Positions 30,232-40,896 of a stretch of 64,000 nt of DNA are shown piece by piece; position 1 is the stretch's first letter; the number at the start of each line of letters is the position of its first letter. The translations under genes were made by a program, and so were the position numbers. The notes below the pieces were generated by a model. It was not told the DNA's origin and did no database searches. It worked only from the letters and a program-made list of their open reading frames with translations. This DNA is from Sugiyamaella lignohabitans (Eukaryota > Ascomycota > Dipodascomycetes > Dipodascales > Trichomonascaceae), in NCBI RefSeq assembly GCF_001640025.1, contig NC_031674.1, positions 1,922,001 to 1,986,000 of the forward strand, in the 5' to 3' direction.

Positions 30232-31812
30232 TTACTCAGAAACCTCGCTGGCAGCGGCCAGCCCTTCGGTTATGATATCTTCCAAGGCATTCATCTCATG
30301 CTGAATTGCAATGTCGTAAAGGTTGTGGTAGCGCTTGGCTTTTGAAAAGCCAATAATTCGGATACGTTTGTCGTCATCAATACAGTAGTTGGATAGGCGT
30401 ATGTCGTGATGTAAGATTTTATGGCGATGGAGTTCTGACGTCGCTGCTTTCATCTTATCAATAACTGCTCCATTTATATCACTTGGTCTTATTGAACGAC
30501 CCACGGGTTCCAAAGCTAAGATTTTTAGAAATCCCAGGACGTCACCATAGATGTAGCGTCTTGGAACACTTTCTATTTTACACCACTCGAGATATTCGTA
30601 CATGGATGCTTCTCGTGCTAAAGCACACAACCTCTCTGGGCTTTCTTCGGCCTTGTAATTACAACATTTTAAGACTGCGGGGCATGTTATATCAAGAGGT
30701 AGTCCTGTCCCTGGTGACTCTGGAGAGATAGGTACTGGTGGTATCATAGTTATGACACCAAAGCTGATACCCCATTTATAGGGCTGCTCGCTATTCAGAG
30801 GAAGTGGCTGGTTCGGTTTAAGAAATTTGAGTCTAAATATTATATCTCTCTGCCTCTTTACCCTCCACCACTTTGTTTTACCAGGAATCGTAGGGTCGCG
30901 CTTTTTCAAGCTAAAGATATCTGGTTCAGGCAAGGTTTCCGGTTGAAATTCAAATGTATTCTGTTCATGCTCAAGGTAGTAGTCGTTCCTGATATTGGTA
31001 TCGCCAAAGTCTCCGACAATACACTGTCTGGATACAGCGGCAAAAATCTCAGCTATAGTATAAGGCTTTGACGCTTGAAGGGGAATTGCGGGAGAAATTT
31101 CAATGCAGGATTCTATTTCAGTCCTTCTGATGAACCTAGTAAAAGAACCAGTAGAAATGTATCCATAGCGGAGATTATTCAAAAGCATATGAGAGTAAAG
31201 CTCTCGAATTCTGCTAATATAACTAGGATAATCATCGCTAAACTTGCGACTGTCGTTTTCGCAATCCTCTATGTGCATGTTGAAACACACGTCAGTTGAT
31301 ATCATCGGGTAGTGTTCATAAATATAATGCAGTCCGACTAATAAGGGGCGGTGACAAGGACTAATGTTGGTAAAAAGTGACATAGAGGGCTTACCTATTT
31401 GTTCAATACCTGGTAGCTGTGAAAATGTGACATGGATTCCTTTGTCCTTTAAGATTTCTACTGCTGCCGTAGTTACAAATCTCATAACTTCATCAACCCC
31501 CTGCTTTCCTGATTCAACCCACGAGAATCCTCGGTCGGTGAAAAAGTCATTTTTTTCCGACTTCGTGCCAGGTACGGTAAGCAGGTTGTAAAGAATCATA
31601 TCGTAAAATGAATTCCAGTTGGTCGCGCGATTGATTCTACACGGTGCTGCTTTTTTCTGGCTGAGTCGGTAATAAAGTGACAGATCTGCTACTGCCTCGA
31701 GGTTTATAGGATAGAAATCTTTTGAGTTATCATATTCGCGATGAATGGTACCACCACTACTAGTACTTGATCTTGTCTTGCTACTCTCGCCATCGCTGGA
31801 TCCAGGCATCAT
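30232..31812 (-). CDS. Truncated protein-kinase-like protein lacking the DFG motif
   Basis: 526 residues from ATG 31812-31810; a second ATG follows directly. The N-terminal about 370 residues are not recognised and include a long, probably folded helical/beta region (RYGYISTGSFTRFIRR). The C-terminal about 150 residues resemble a fungal kinase-like fold: VLKCCNY (strand beta3 Lys), REASMYEYL (helix C Glu) and HHDIRLSN (HxD catalytic loop, about 468-475). The segment that should contain Asp-Phe-Gly reads RIRIIGFSKA, so the metal-binding Asp is absent. Only about 40 residues follow, so most of the C-lobe is missing. It is probably a pseudokinase or a very divergent phosphotransferase. Some fungal and effector kinase-like families share this N-terminal extension plus short kinase layout, but I cannot assign one. 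Confidence 0.8.
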   Translation of the reverse strand: MMPGSSDGESSKTRSSTSSGGTIHREYDNSKDFYPINLEAVADLSLYYRLSQKKAAPCRINRATNWNSFYDMILYNLLTVPGTKSEKNDFFTDRGFSWVESGKQGVDEVMRFVTTAAVEILKDKGIHVTFSQLPGIEQIGKPSMSLFTNISPCHRPLLVGLHYIYEHYPMISTDVCFNMHIEDCENDSRKFSDDYPSYISRIRELYSHMLLNNLRYGYISTGSFTRFIRRTEIESCIEISPAIPLQASKPYTIAEIFAAVSRQCIVGDFGDTNIRNDYYLEHEQNTFEFQPETLPEPDIFSLKKRDPTIPGKTKWWRVKRQRDIIFRLKFLKPNQPLPLNSEQPYKWGISFGVITMIPPVPISPESPGTGLPLDITCPAVLKCCNYKAEESPERLCALAREASMYEYLEWCKIESVPRRYIYGDVLGFLKILALEPVGRSIRPSDINGAVIDKMKAATSELHRHKILHHDIRLSNYCIDDDKRIRIIGFSKAKRYHNLYDIAIQHEMNALEDIITEGLAAASEVSE

Positions 31813-32032
31813 TCGTCTTAACACAAAACACAATAAATAAATAATCTATAGAATCATAGAGCTCCACATATCTATATATACAAATACTCGACATATCACG
31901 TTCTTGAATACGGGTGGAAAGTTTTCGTTAGTTTTCAATTGCCAGGATCGACTGCATTAACTTCAATTCTCAAAACAATACGCACCACCGTGAGAAAAAA
32001 TAGGAAATGTCAAGATAGGAATATCGAAGCTC

Positions 32033-32860
32033 TTAAAATGGTTTAGCACATTTGCGTAACTCGAGGGCGCCAGTAACAGAGCTCTTCATAGTTTGCCAAT
32101 CAATAGGATACATGTGCTCACCAGCAGCGCTTTTAGCAAAAATAACACCCAAATCATTTCTTGCAGTTGAGAGGTAATAATTGTTTCCATCACCCAACGA
32201 AAGCACTAACGCACGGACAATATCACCTGGTTTAAAAGACTCCTGTATCTTGACCTTATCTCTTTGGGTAGCACGAACATCTTGAATACGAATGATACCT
32301 CCGAAACCCTCCGCAATATCACCGGAACTAGAAGCACTGCCTTGTCCAGATGCCAGAGGCGGTAGTCCCACGACGCCGTCGGCAGAGGCATGAACTCCAA
32401 GGCCAGATTCGGCAGATATTGTTCCCTGATTTTCCACAACAAGGATTTCAACGTGAGTCTGAACAAGAGTGAGCTTGACAACTTTGGCGTAGACAATGTC
32501 GCCAACTTCGGGAAGCACAGATGTGCCTACACGGGTGCTTGATACGTTATCAGAACTGCCGTAATTAAATTTGTTTTCGATATTGATCTGGAATACTAAT
32601 TCCGTTGGCTTGCCCTTGACCTTGCTTTTTTTGTCATTTTCTAAATCTTCATCATCTACCATCACTATGTCATCCTCCTTTTTTCCGTCTAAAGATACAA
32701 TCTGGATCTTTCCTACTAAAGTAGCAGAGAGAGCTTTAACATTGCCAAAATCGCGTTCAACTACACCATGGCCTGGTTTATATCTTCGAACGACATTTCC
32801 TTCCTTTTCAATCAGTGGTGAGATTATTTGGCCAGGAACAACATAGCCTGGAAGAGTCAT
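32033..32860 (-). CDS. CSL4: Exosome core subunit Csl4
   Basis: 275 residues, close to S. cerevisiae Csl4 (292). Csl4 is one of the three S1-domain cap proteins of the RNA exosome that degrades and processes RNA in nucleus and cytoplasm. The N-terminal domain begins with the typical VVPGQIISPL and the segment KPGHGVVERDFGNV. An S1 domain runs from VGDIVYAKVVKLTLVQTHVE to GDIVRALVLSLGD, YYLSTARNDLGVIFAKS, with an acidic insertion between domains. The C-terminus, YPIDWQTMKSSVTG followed by ELRKCAKPF, matches the conserved Csl4 ending with a Cys in RKCAKP. No intron is seen. The start coordinate may be off by one base in my reading. Confidence 0.9.
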   Translation of the reverse strand: MTLPGYVVPGQIISPLIEKEGNVVRRYKPGHGVVERDFGNVKALSATLVGKIQIVSLDGKKEDDIVMVDDEDLENDKKSKVKGKPTELVFQINIENKFNYGSSDNVSSTRVGTSVLPEVGDIVYAKVVKLTLVQTHVEILVVENQGTISAESGLGVHASADGVVGLPPLASGQGSASSSGDIAEGFGGIIRIQDVRATQRDKVKIQESFKPGDIVRALVLSLGDGNNYYLSTARNDLGVIFAKSAAGEHMYPIDWQTMKSSVTGALELRKCAKPF

Positions 32861-33155
32861 AATCGGTTATATTTTGATTCAATAATAATTTTTCAGATTC
32901 CGACTGTCTCTAGTGTAGAAGCTGTACATCGAAATTTTCCGAGTGACGAGCGCGCAAGCGGCCGGCATGTCAATACACCTGCTTAAATCACCTGCATGCA
33001 TGTCCCAACGGTTGCATTATCAGAACAAGCCTATTTTTAATTGACTGTTAAATCTGGTTCATTTAACGAAATCTATTTAAATATTATCTGACATGCTATA
33101 TTATGCGAAATTATTATGTTTGTCTAGAATGCTAGGGGAAAAATATATGCAAAAA
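32861..33155. promoter_or_regulatory. CSL4 upstream region
   Basis: About 295 bp between the CSL4 start and the stop of the transporter gene, both on the minus strand. It contains a short GC-rich patch (GACGAGCGCGCAAGCGGCCGG, about 32944) inside AT-rich sequence. No gene is seen. Confidence 0.5.
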
Positions 33156-34742
33156 TCAATCGACACGATCTTCTACAGCGTATGGGGAACGACGGCGAAG
33201 TTCAGCACCATACCTCCATAACACAATGGGTAAAGGGACGCCAACACCAAAACCAACAAATGCCAACAACGAATTGCCCCAGCCATAGCCTAGGGCATTA
33301 TATAAATAGGGAGCAAACAGTGGGAATCCAAAACCACAAGCACTTCGAATACATGCAATAGCGGCCAGGGCTGAGGCAGCATATCGTCCGTAGGTGTCTA
33401 CTGCGTAGATTTGTAGAGCTCCAAAAGAAATCATACCAGCGAAACATATAATAGCTGCTCCAATATTTGGCAGGATCCAATGAGTTTTAGCCTGAGCTGT
33501 CCATCCATACCAAAACAGTCCTATTGGTAACACCACTGATGAGAGAAACATAAGTGGAATTCTAAACTCTGGCCGGCCCACTCCACCGTTTTTCACTTCC
33601 AATCTTTTGTACAATCTATCTACAAGAATTGAACTGAGCTGGCCTCCAAGAAGATACCCGACACTAACTGAAATATAGTTGAGGCCCCCGATACTGGTAC
33701 TTTCACCGTACTGTTCAGTCCAAAGCTTGGGGAAAGTGGTCAAAATAAGATAGAGCAAGCCATAAATGAATGCCATGTAAGCAGTCAGAAACTGTATGAT
33801 TGGCTGAGTAGAAAGTAACTTGAAAGGACGGATCAGGTTCTTGGTCCAAATTTCCTTTCTACTAAGTGAAGTATCTTCGTATTTGGAGATATGTTTGATA
33901 CCAGTTTCCTTAGTCAGTTTGTTTGCTCTCTGCTTCAAGATAGTAGGAGCATAAGTTTCTTGAAAAAGAGTGATGGCAATTACCAAAACAACGCCATCAA
34001 GTATCGAGATTGCCCAAAAAATCCATCTCCATGTTGTATTAGATGCAATAAAGCCCGCCGCAATAGGACCCAAACTGGGTCCCAGAACTGGACCTAATGA
34101 GTAAATGCTCATAGCTCTACCACGGTCATGAGAAGTCCATATGTCACCTAAAATACCTCCGCCCACTGATAATGGTGCACTTCCACCAAGACCGGTAAGG
34201 AATCGAAAAGCAATAAGTTGGGATTTAGTTTGTGCAAATCCACAGGCAAGGTTAAAGACTAAAAAGACAGCATTAGCACACTGGATTATCCACTTTCTGC
34301 CATAGATCTCGCTCATTGGAGAAAGAAAGAGTGGTCCAACAGTATAGCCTAAAAGATAAACTGATACCACCAGTTGAAGTTCAATATCTGAAGACAGATG
34401 TAGCTCTCGACCGATATCAGCAGCTGCTGGTGCAACCATCGAAGAAGCTGCAGGCGAGATGAATGTAATTGATGCCATAATCAGAGTGACGGCCCAGCGA
34501 TGTCTCTTTGACCAATTTTTTGGGTTTGCCTGGTCATTTTCAGCCCAATCTATTACAATAGGTTCAGCGGCGTCGTTTTCTTTTGAGGGATTCGAGCCAT
34601 CATGCTCGGTATTTTGATTTTCGCTCATTGAGACTGCATCGCTACTTTGTTCCATAGATTCTGCAGGGAGTTCTTTTTCCTCAGCAGATCGTACCGCCTC
34701 AATACTCTTCTCCTCATCACTAGGAGTTAATGAGGAAGACAT
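33156..34742 (-). CDS. MFS multidrug/polyamine-type transporter (DHA1 family)
   Basis: 528 residues. An acidic, Ser-rich N-terminal cytosolic tail (about 1-75) is followed by twelve predicted membrane segments. Family markers are WSKRHRWAVTLIMASITFIS at the start of helix 1, SPMSEIYGRKW in the loop between helices 2 and 3, and the antiporter motif ending SIYSLGPVLGPSLGPIAAGF (helix 5). These place it in the DHA1 drug:proton antiporters, near the Tpo1/Flu1 type. It is expected at the plasma membrane exporting drugs or polyamines. The substrate cannot be inferred. Length and topology are normal and nothing is broken. Confidence 0.88.
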   Translation of the reverse strand: MSSSLTPSDEEKSIEAVRSAEEKELPAESMEQSSDAVSMSENQNTEHDGSNPSKENDAAEPIVIDWAENDQANPKNWSKRHRWAVTLIMASITFISPAASSMVAPAAADIGRELHLSSDIELQLVVSVYLLGYTVGPLFLSPMSEIYGRKWIIQCANAVFLVFNLACGFAQTKSQLIAFRFLTGLGGSAPLSVGGGILGDIWTSHDRGRAMSIYSLGPVLGPSLGPIAAGFIASNTTWRWIFWAISILDGVVLVIAITLFQETYAPTILKQRANKLTKETGIKHISKYEDTSLSRKEIWTKNLIRPFKLLSTQPIIQFLTAYMAFIYGLLYLILTTFPKLWTEQYGESTSIGGLNYISVSVGYLLGGQLSSILVDRLYKRLEVKNGGVGRPEFRIPLMFLSSVVLPIGLFWYGWTAQAKTHWILPNIGAAIICFAGMISFGALQIYAVDTYGRYAASALAAIACIRSACGFGFPLFAPYLYNALGYGWGNSLLAFVGFGVGVPLPIVLWRYGAELRRRSPYAVEDRVD

Positions 34743-35245
34743 GTTGAAGATAGTATGTGAAGAGGTAACTCGAAAAAAGAGATGTATGATATACTAAATA
34801 AAAAAATATAAAGAAGTTGGCAGAGCAAGGTGACCGTTTATATAAATTCCCTTTCATGTGATCTACAGATCGCCATCGGCATTGCCTTCGGAACTTTAAT
34901 TGTGATGGATGGAACTAGTTAAGTCCGTTGACCTGTCAAAATCAAAGACACCTTAATTACTTCGGAGTTAGTCCATTTGAAGTTTGACAGCAAAACCTAT
35001 GCTACAAAAAAAAGAAAAAGCTATCTCAGAACTAATAATATTTGAATAACAGGTCTGATTTTAGAAAAATGAACGTGTAAATAGAAAATAGACAGCTTTA
35101 GAAAAAACTGTCACGTGAACAGACAAACATTGCGCTTGCTTTTTTTTAGGCAATTAATAACGCCGATAGTTCTGTACGCCGATATTTTCGGAATCCTTAC
35201 CCTATGATCAGCGCTACATATAGCGATAGATATCTTAAATTAGTT
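34743..35245. promoter_or_regulatory. Upstream region of the DHA1 transporter
   Basis: About 500 bp, AT-rich, between the transporter start and the stop of the next minus-strand gene. TATATAAA-like sequence lies near 34835. There are no repeats of the GC family and no gene. Confidence 0.5.
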
Positions 35246-36691
35246 CTAGTTATTCCGTCGAGTGATTCTCCGAAATAGAATTTTAAAGTTAATCTTAATA
35301 GCTTGTAACGTTCGTCGGAGTTTGGATCTCCAATCAGAAAGTTTTCGAGGTGGATTGGCCGATTCCGATTCTACTTGATTCGTTATCGGAAGGCCGCAAT
35401 CCCCTGTGATGACAAAAGTATCAGCGCTATCTGGTCGCAGCCGTTGCCACTCCGAGGCGGCATTAGTGTCGCCATTTCCAGTACTCACTGGTGGATGACT
35501 ATTTGGAGGAGCCTTGTTCTGGTGATGACTCCTACTGTCTTTGGTACCATTCGTACCAACCTTAACTGGGTCTATTGTGGTGTCCAAATCAGTAGCTACC
35601 CCTTGCCCAGTATGATCGGCAGGGGAATTTTTACCCCTGGAACAACTCAAACCGGAAGGTGCGTCAACAGCCTCTTCAGACTCCATTTTTGCAATATTTT
35701 GTGAACTTGTGTCGGACGCACTAGAACTACTAGTACTCATTTCAGCTGTTAGGTCTTCCAGAGAATACATTTGTCTTAATGGATGATTGGTTGTACAATA
35801 ATTTCGAATAGGCGAACGGCGACGTCTTCTGTATTGTTCGAGTAAGTCAGGGCCATGATACTTGTCAGCTGAGATTGGAGACCCGATTGATGGCATGCTT
35901 GATGACCATGGCGAAATTTCTCGATTTGTACAGCTTTTAATTCTTTCGCTATGGTCGTTCGTATAAGTGGGGAAGTTGGGTGTTGAAAAGCTGCCGAACT
36001 GAAAGCGATGAGCGAGTCTAGCCGGTTGTGAGATTTCATTTTCGATGTCAGGCGTCGCTACCTCGGGATAGTTATTAATACACAGTCTCTCACCTGGGAT
36101 ATGCAGTCGAAGTTTAAGCTCTTTTTTTATAGACTCGATTTTGGCGTGGCGTCGGATAGGTGTTCTTGTGTTGTTGTGAATGAATACCCGTTGACCAAAC
36201 GATCCATTGTGCTTTTTTCTCGATTTCCTTCGACGACTTGACCCTTTTTTCTTGGCTGAGCTTGATGAGAAATCCGGAACGCCACTCGAACTGACTATAC
36301 TTGAGGCACGAGAGCCGTTGAATGAGGGAGGCACACCTTTGATTCCAGACGAAATCGATTCCAATGGTTCTATATTCAAATCTTTGTAGTGAACAACTTC
36401 AGATGTATTTTCCGAATGGTGTTTTTTGCTTCTGGTTTGTTTAGGAAATGAATTTTTGGATGCATTACCCTTGTCATAACTAGACTTTACTATTGGATAA
36501 ACGAGATACTGAGAAAAAGGAAGCAAGGCATAATACCTTTTTTCAACGGATACAATCTTCTGATTAGCAGTTAAAGCGGATGAGGAGGTATGCTGCTTAT
36601 GGGGTAGACTGGTTACCCCATCGTTCTCGTTAGCTTTCATTATAAAATCACGATAGAAATTTATCGCGAATTGAAGTTTAATGAGTCGCAT
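35246..36691 (-). CDS. Unidentified Ser/Arg-rich protein
   Basis: 481 residues from ATG 36691-36689 (a later in-frame ATG, MKANEND, is an alternative). The protein is mostly polar and disordered-looking, with basic blocks at about 150 (KKKGSSRRRKSRKKHNG), 290 (LLEQYRRRRRSP) and the very C-terminus (KINFKILFRRITRRNN). One segment, RRHAKIESIKKELKLRLHI (about 180), may be helical. No signal peptide, membrane span or known motif. It is in tandem 3' of BNI4 with about 230 bp between them. I do not recognise it. Confidence 0.72.
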   Translation of the reverse strand: MRLIKLQFAINFYRDFIMKANENDGVTSLPHKQHTSSSALTANQKIVSVEKRYYALLPFSQYLVYPIVKSSYDKGNASKNSFPKQTRSKKHHSENTSEVVHYKDLNIEPLESISSGIKGVPPSFNGSRASSIVSSSGVPDFSSSSAKKKGSSRRRKSRKKHNGSFGQRVFIHNNTRTPIRRHAKIESIKKELKLRLHIPGERLCINNYPEVATPDIENEISQPARLAHRFQFGSFSTPNFPTYTNDHSERIKSCTNREISPWSSSMPSIGSPISADKYHGPDLLEQYRRRRRSPIRNYCTTNHPLRQMYSLEDLTAEMSTSSSSASDTSSQNIAKMESEEAVDAPSGLSCSRGKNSPADHTGQGVATDLDTTIDPVKVGTNGTKDSRSHHQNKAPPNSHPPVSTGNGDTNAASEWQRLRPDSADTFVITGDCGLPITNQVESESANPPRKLSDWRSKLRRTLQAIKINFKILFRRITRRNN

Positions 36692-36918
36692 TACTGATTG
36701 TTAATGAAGTAGCAACACCGTAAGTTGACATTTCTCCAATAGCGCAGTCCATAAATTATATAGCGGCAAAGCAAGTGAGTCAAGCCCATAATACAGACTA
36801 ACCCCCACCACCCCATAACAAATAAGTTAATTATTACCGAAGGACATATTATAATGGTACGCTAAATGTATAGATGATATAAATGATGTTTAAAAACAAG
36901 AGTAAATTTTTGACAGTA

Positions 36919-39900
36919 TTAAAAGAAATGAGTAAATATTTTAGAGTCAGCGTGGATTTCCATCTCGCTCTTAAAATTATTGAGCTCCTCCTTGATCTGC
37001 TGAGCCAAGAGTGGAGTTAACCGATTACAAGTAGCAATCTCAGGTCTTCTATCATAGTCGGATCTTCCATATGTATCGTAAATGACTATACGGGATGAAA
37101 AAGAAACAGTATTCACGTTTGACTTGGAAGATAAGTTGGACGAAGAAGCACTAGCCGCACTATCCATGCTTTGGCGGAAGTACGAAGATGCCGAAACATT
37201 TGAACCATAACTTGAGTTTCTACCATGATAAGACTTCCTTTGTTGGTACAAAGGATGATACATTGTTTGTGGTTGTTGGTACCCAGGTGAGGGAAGACCA
37301 TGATGCATAGAAACAGGAGGGCTCGATAAGTTTCGATAATGCGAATGAGGTATATTTTTGTTGTTAATGACAGCGTTATTAATGTTGATATCAAATGCAG
37401 GATTAGCGACCGACAAGGGTCTTTTGTGAACATCTTGAGAAGCGGATTGGGGTGGTGGAGTGGGGAGTTTTTTAACTTGGGTTGGAGTATTTTGTTGTTG
37501 TTTATTGGATGGCGTCGTTGAAGGACTAGATGCAACTGATGGGGATTGAGATCGGGTAACCTTGCCAGATTTTTGGTCAAAATCAAAGTCCAAGGCAAGT
37601 ACGGGTTCCGAGGAAAAGTTGAGCAAATCGTCATGTTCACCATTAGGTTTTGATGGAGTATTATTAAATCCAAAGTTGTTCAATTGACTGGTGTCGAAGC
37701 TTGTGTCAAAACTTGGAGTTTCTCCGAGACGGAGGGGTGAGGGATCAAAAGCAGCTGTACTTTCTGGTTCATTAGTGGCGTGCAACGGGAGGGGTTCAAA
37801 AGATTCACCGGCTTTTCCATTGGATGACAGATCGGGAGTCAGCTGAACAGAGTCAATTGAAGAGGCAGAACTCTTCAAAATACTACGTGGTGCAGGAGCA
37901 TCAGTAGGAGCAGCAATTATGGTATTGGCATCAGTCTCGGCGACATGGATTTCAGTGGCATTAGGAATACCAGTTTCATCAGCCTTTTCGTCGATATTAG
38001 GCGTGCCATCTTTGCCGTTGCGAACAGATCGCTTACTGCGACGTCTCTCCAAACTTTTAGTCCGTTCAAGAGAACTGCGAATGTTTGCTACATTGAGAAG
38101 ATCTAAAGTCTTGGGGAACACGGTATCACCAGCAGTAATCTCGACATCGTCACTTTCTCCAGGGCTCTCGGTGCTCGAAGTCAAGGAAGGGATATTCTCT
38201 GATTCATAGCCATTGGCAGGAGAAGACTCTTCCGAAGGCGAAGACGGAGTTACAATAATTGATCCAAACATAGAAGGAGGAGGTTCATCTGCAGTGAACG
38301 AGTCTTGAGTTCTAAGAATGGCTCTTTTGATAGGAGAATCAAAAAGCTCTTCATATTCCTCATCATCTTCTTCCCCTTCTTTGTCTTGAGAAGTGATTGG
38401 TTTGAACTCAGAGGAATTCTGAATGCTACTCAACGAAGATGACGCAGCCATTTTGTTGTTCACATTAACATGTTCAGCTTGTACAACAGTGGCAGTCACT
38501 ATAGCACTAGCAGTAGCAGCTGATAATGGTTTAATGCCAAGAGAAGTAGATGTCAATTGTGGAGCTGGAACAGCAGAAGCAACAGAGCGGGTAGGAGAAG
38601 AAGTAGCTGGACCAGCAGCAGAATTAGGTGCAGCTTGGGCAGAAAACGACGACACCGGTGGTCGTGGAATCGTTTGTGTGCTACTAGAGCCCTGTTCAGA
38701 CTTGATACTGTCCTTGCTTCGTCGGAACAGCGACCTTGTAGAACTACCAATCTTTCGAAGTGTCGAAGTAGTTGACGAGGTGGATCTCATTGAAAACATG
38801 GATCTCGTGTCAGAATCTACGGGCTTTCGTCCTGGAACTGGCAAACTACTCATATGCGAAATGCTAAACGACCGAACAGAAGATGCCGAAGATGCGGTAT
38901 TGGCATGACCAGACGACTCTCTTCCAAAATTGATGCTACTAGCGCTCGAAGTAAGCTTGTCACTAGATTTGCTTCTTCCACCAAAAAGAGCGCGTTTAAG
39001 CTTCGACCCAAATTTATTGGACGAAGTTGACTCTTCAATCTCGGGCTCACGAGGTGGAGGCGATGCTGGCGGCGGTGCAGGTGGAGCTGCTGTATAAGAA
39101 GGCTGGATTTGACCCTGAGATTTTGCCGAAACGCGAATATCTCTAATTGGAGGACCAGTCTTTGCAGACGATGAAGTTTGACGAGCCGACGAGCTTACAA
39201 TAGAACCCTGGCCATTAGGATTCGACACTGGAGGAGCTGGTACCGAGCTAAGTCTAGGACCACGAAGAGCCGACGAGCCTCCACTAGTGCTATTAGAACT
39301 GGCATGAAAATATGAGTTTCTCGAGCTAGTGTTAGCACTTGTAGAGTCACTTTCGGGCTGGAACGACTTTGACTTCTTTAAAATGGACTGAGGAGCACCA
39401 GACGAACCCGACACGAGTGCACTGGTCGAGGTATTTGGCGACACGTTCGACGAAACGCTATTGACCTTACTAAAACTCGACTGAGACGAGGTCCGTGAAT
39501 GCAAAGGACTCCTGCCGCCCGGACTGCCATTAACAGCCGAGTACGAAATAGCTGGCGACGAAACGGATCTCGAGCTGGCCATTGAGCTCCGGCGGATATC
39601 CGACGGCAGCACCAACTGCGGTGGAAGCTGCTGTTGCACCTGTTGCTGCTGTTGCTGAGACAGTCTGTGGGCATTCTGGTAAGTAAGAACCGACTGTTCA
39701 GAGCTGCTGCGCATGGCAGCGCTCCTCTTCTGCACATTCAGCGAATTGGCACTAGGATAAGTCAACTTTGCGGACCGGCGAACTGGAATCTGGTTAGTAA
39801 CGGGTTACTGGGGGGGATGGGGAACATGCCTCCGGCGGCTGGGGCTGCGCCCCAGACCCCTCTGCTCCTCTCGCTTCGCTCGAGTCGGGCTAACGGTCCG

Positions 39901-40850
39901 AGCAAACTCTTGCGAAGCAAGAGCAACGGGGTCTGGGGCGTAGCCCCAGCCGCCGGAGGCACCGTGGGATACGTACTTTCAACAGGGGCCGCTACGGGCG
40001 CGGTGATTGGGCTGAGGGGTGGTGATGCGGGCGCCATTTGGGGGCTCGGGGGTGCGCTGAGTGGTGCCGAGGGGGCCACGACGCTGGGAGGTTCGTGGTT
40101 GAGCACAAGCGACTTGCGGCGATGGTATCTGTCGGGTTTCGGTGTAGATTTGGATGAGTCGGTGAAGTCGGTGGATGAAATGGGTGTGTTTGTGGTCGAT
40201 GAAAGACTGTAGAGAGAGGCCGATGAGGGCATGAGTTTGTTGTTAGATGACGATACCGATACTGAAGAGGATGACGACGACGAGAACCCATTGGAAATGG
40301 ACGAGGATGACGACAGAACCGCTTTAGACAGCGACGGGCTTGATGCAGAAGCCGAACCGTATGCATAGAGAGATTTGGGTCTGTTGGTACCGAGAGCAGC
40401 ACTGCCATTTGGAGCAGTCGAGCTGCTGGGGGTGGCAGTGGTACCTGGATAAGCGAGACGCGAGACGTATCCAGAGGACATGACTCGTGGAATCTGCTGA
40501 TGCTGATGCTGTTGCTGCTGTTGAGCAGCCGATAGCTGGGTCTGGCCATACAAAGGCCGGTATGACCCGCCGACCTGTTGCTGGGGGAAAAATGACTGCG
40601 ACTGGCTACCAACAATGCTGTTGGACCCGCCATTCAGACGGCCCGAGCCGTTGTAGCCATGCACTGAATGCGAAGAGGCCGTCTGATACGGCAGTTTCTG
40701 TAATGAAACATTACTCACCGAGTTGCTGCCTACAGAAGACATTGAAGATGCTGATAATGTGGTATTGGCCGACGATGTCGACGACGACGTGGTAGTGCTA
40801 CTGTTACTTGCCGCACTAGCTGTACTTCCTCCAAGTGAATGTTTGGGCAT
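36919..40850 (-). CDS. BNI4: Bni4-like bud-neck scaffold (2 exons)
   Basis: Exons are 40850-39977 and 39782-36919. The 193 bp intron has donor GTACGT, branch TACTAAC and acceptor CAG at 39785-39783. This acceptor, not the CAG at 39792-39790, keeps the frame, giving 1245 residues. The protein is Ser-rich and disordered except for its C-terminal about 60 residues. These read TVSFSSRIVIYDTYGRSDYD, then CNRLTPLLAQQIKEELNNFK and end IHADSKIFTHFF. That block matches the conserved Bni4 C-terminus, which carries the V-x-F site (here VSF) for the PP1 phosphatase Glc7. Bni4 targets chitin synthase III via Chs4 to the bud neck. Without splicing, the first frame would run into repeat-derived codons. The intron contains element E8. 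Confidence 0.8.
39827..39961. repeat. GC palindromic element E8 inside the BNI4 intron
   Basis: A 135 bp inverted pair wholly within the BNI4 intron (39784-39976), occupying about 70% of it. The left arm has a TGC loop (GGGGCTGCGCCCC) and tip CTCGCTTCGCTCGAG. The right arm has tip CTCTTGCGAAGCAAGAG and loop GTA (GGGGCGTAGCCCC). Loops differ while stems pair. On the BNI4 transcript it would fold between the donor and the branch site. Confidence 0.93.
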
Positions 40851-40896
40851 ATTTCCTGTCCTCCGTTAGTCTCCAATTCTCCGGGTGGTGGAGGGC

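Noticed and set aside
39788..39792. Nearer CAG acceptor (ending 39790) for the BNI4 intron
   Set aside because: It would shift the frame of exon 2. The CAG ending at 39784 restores it.
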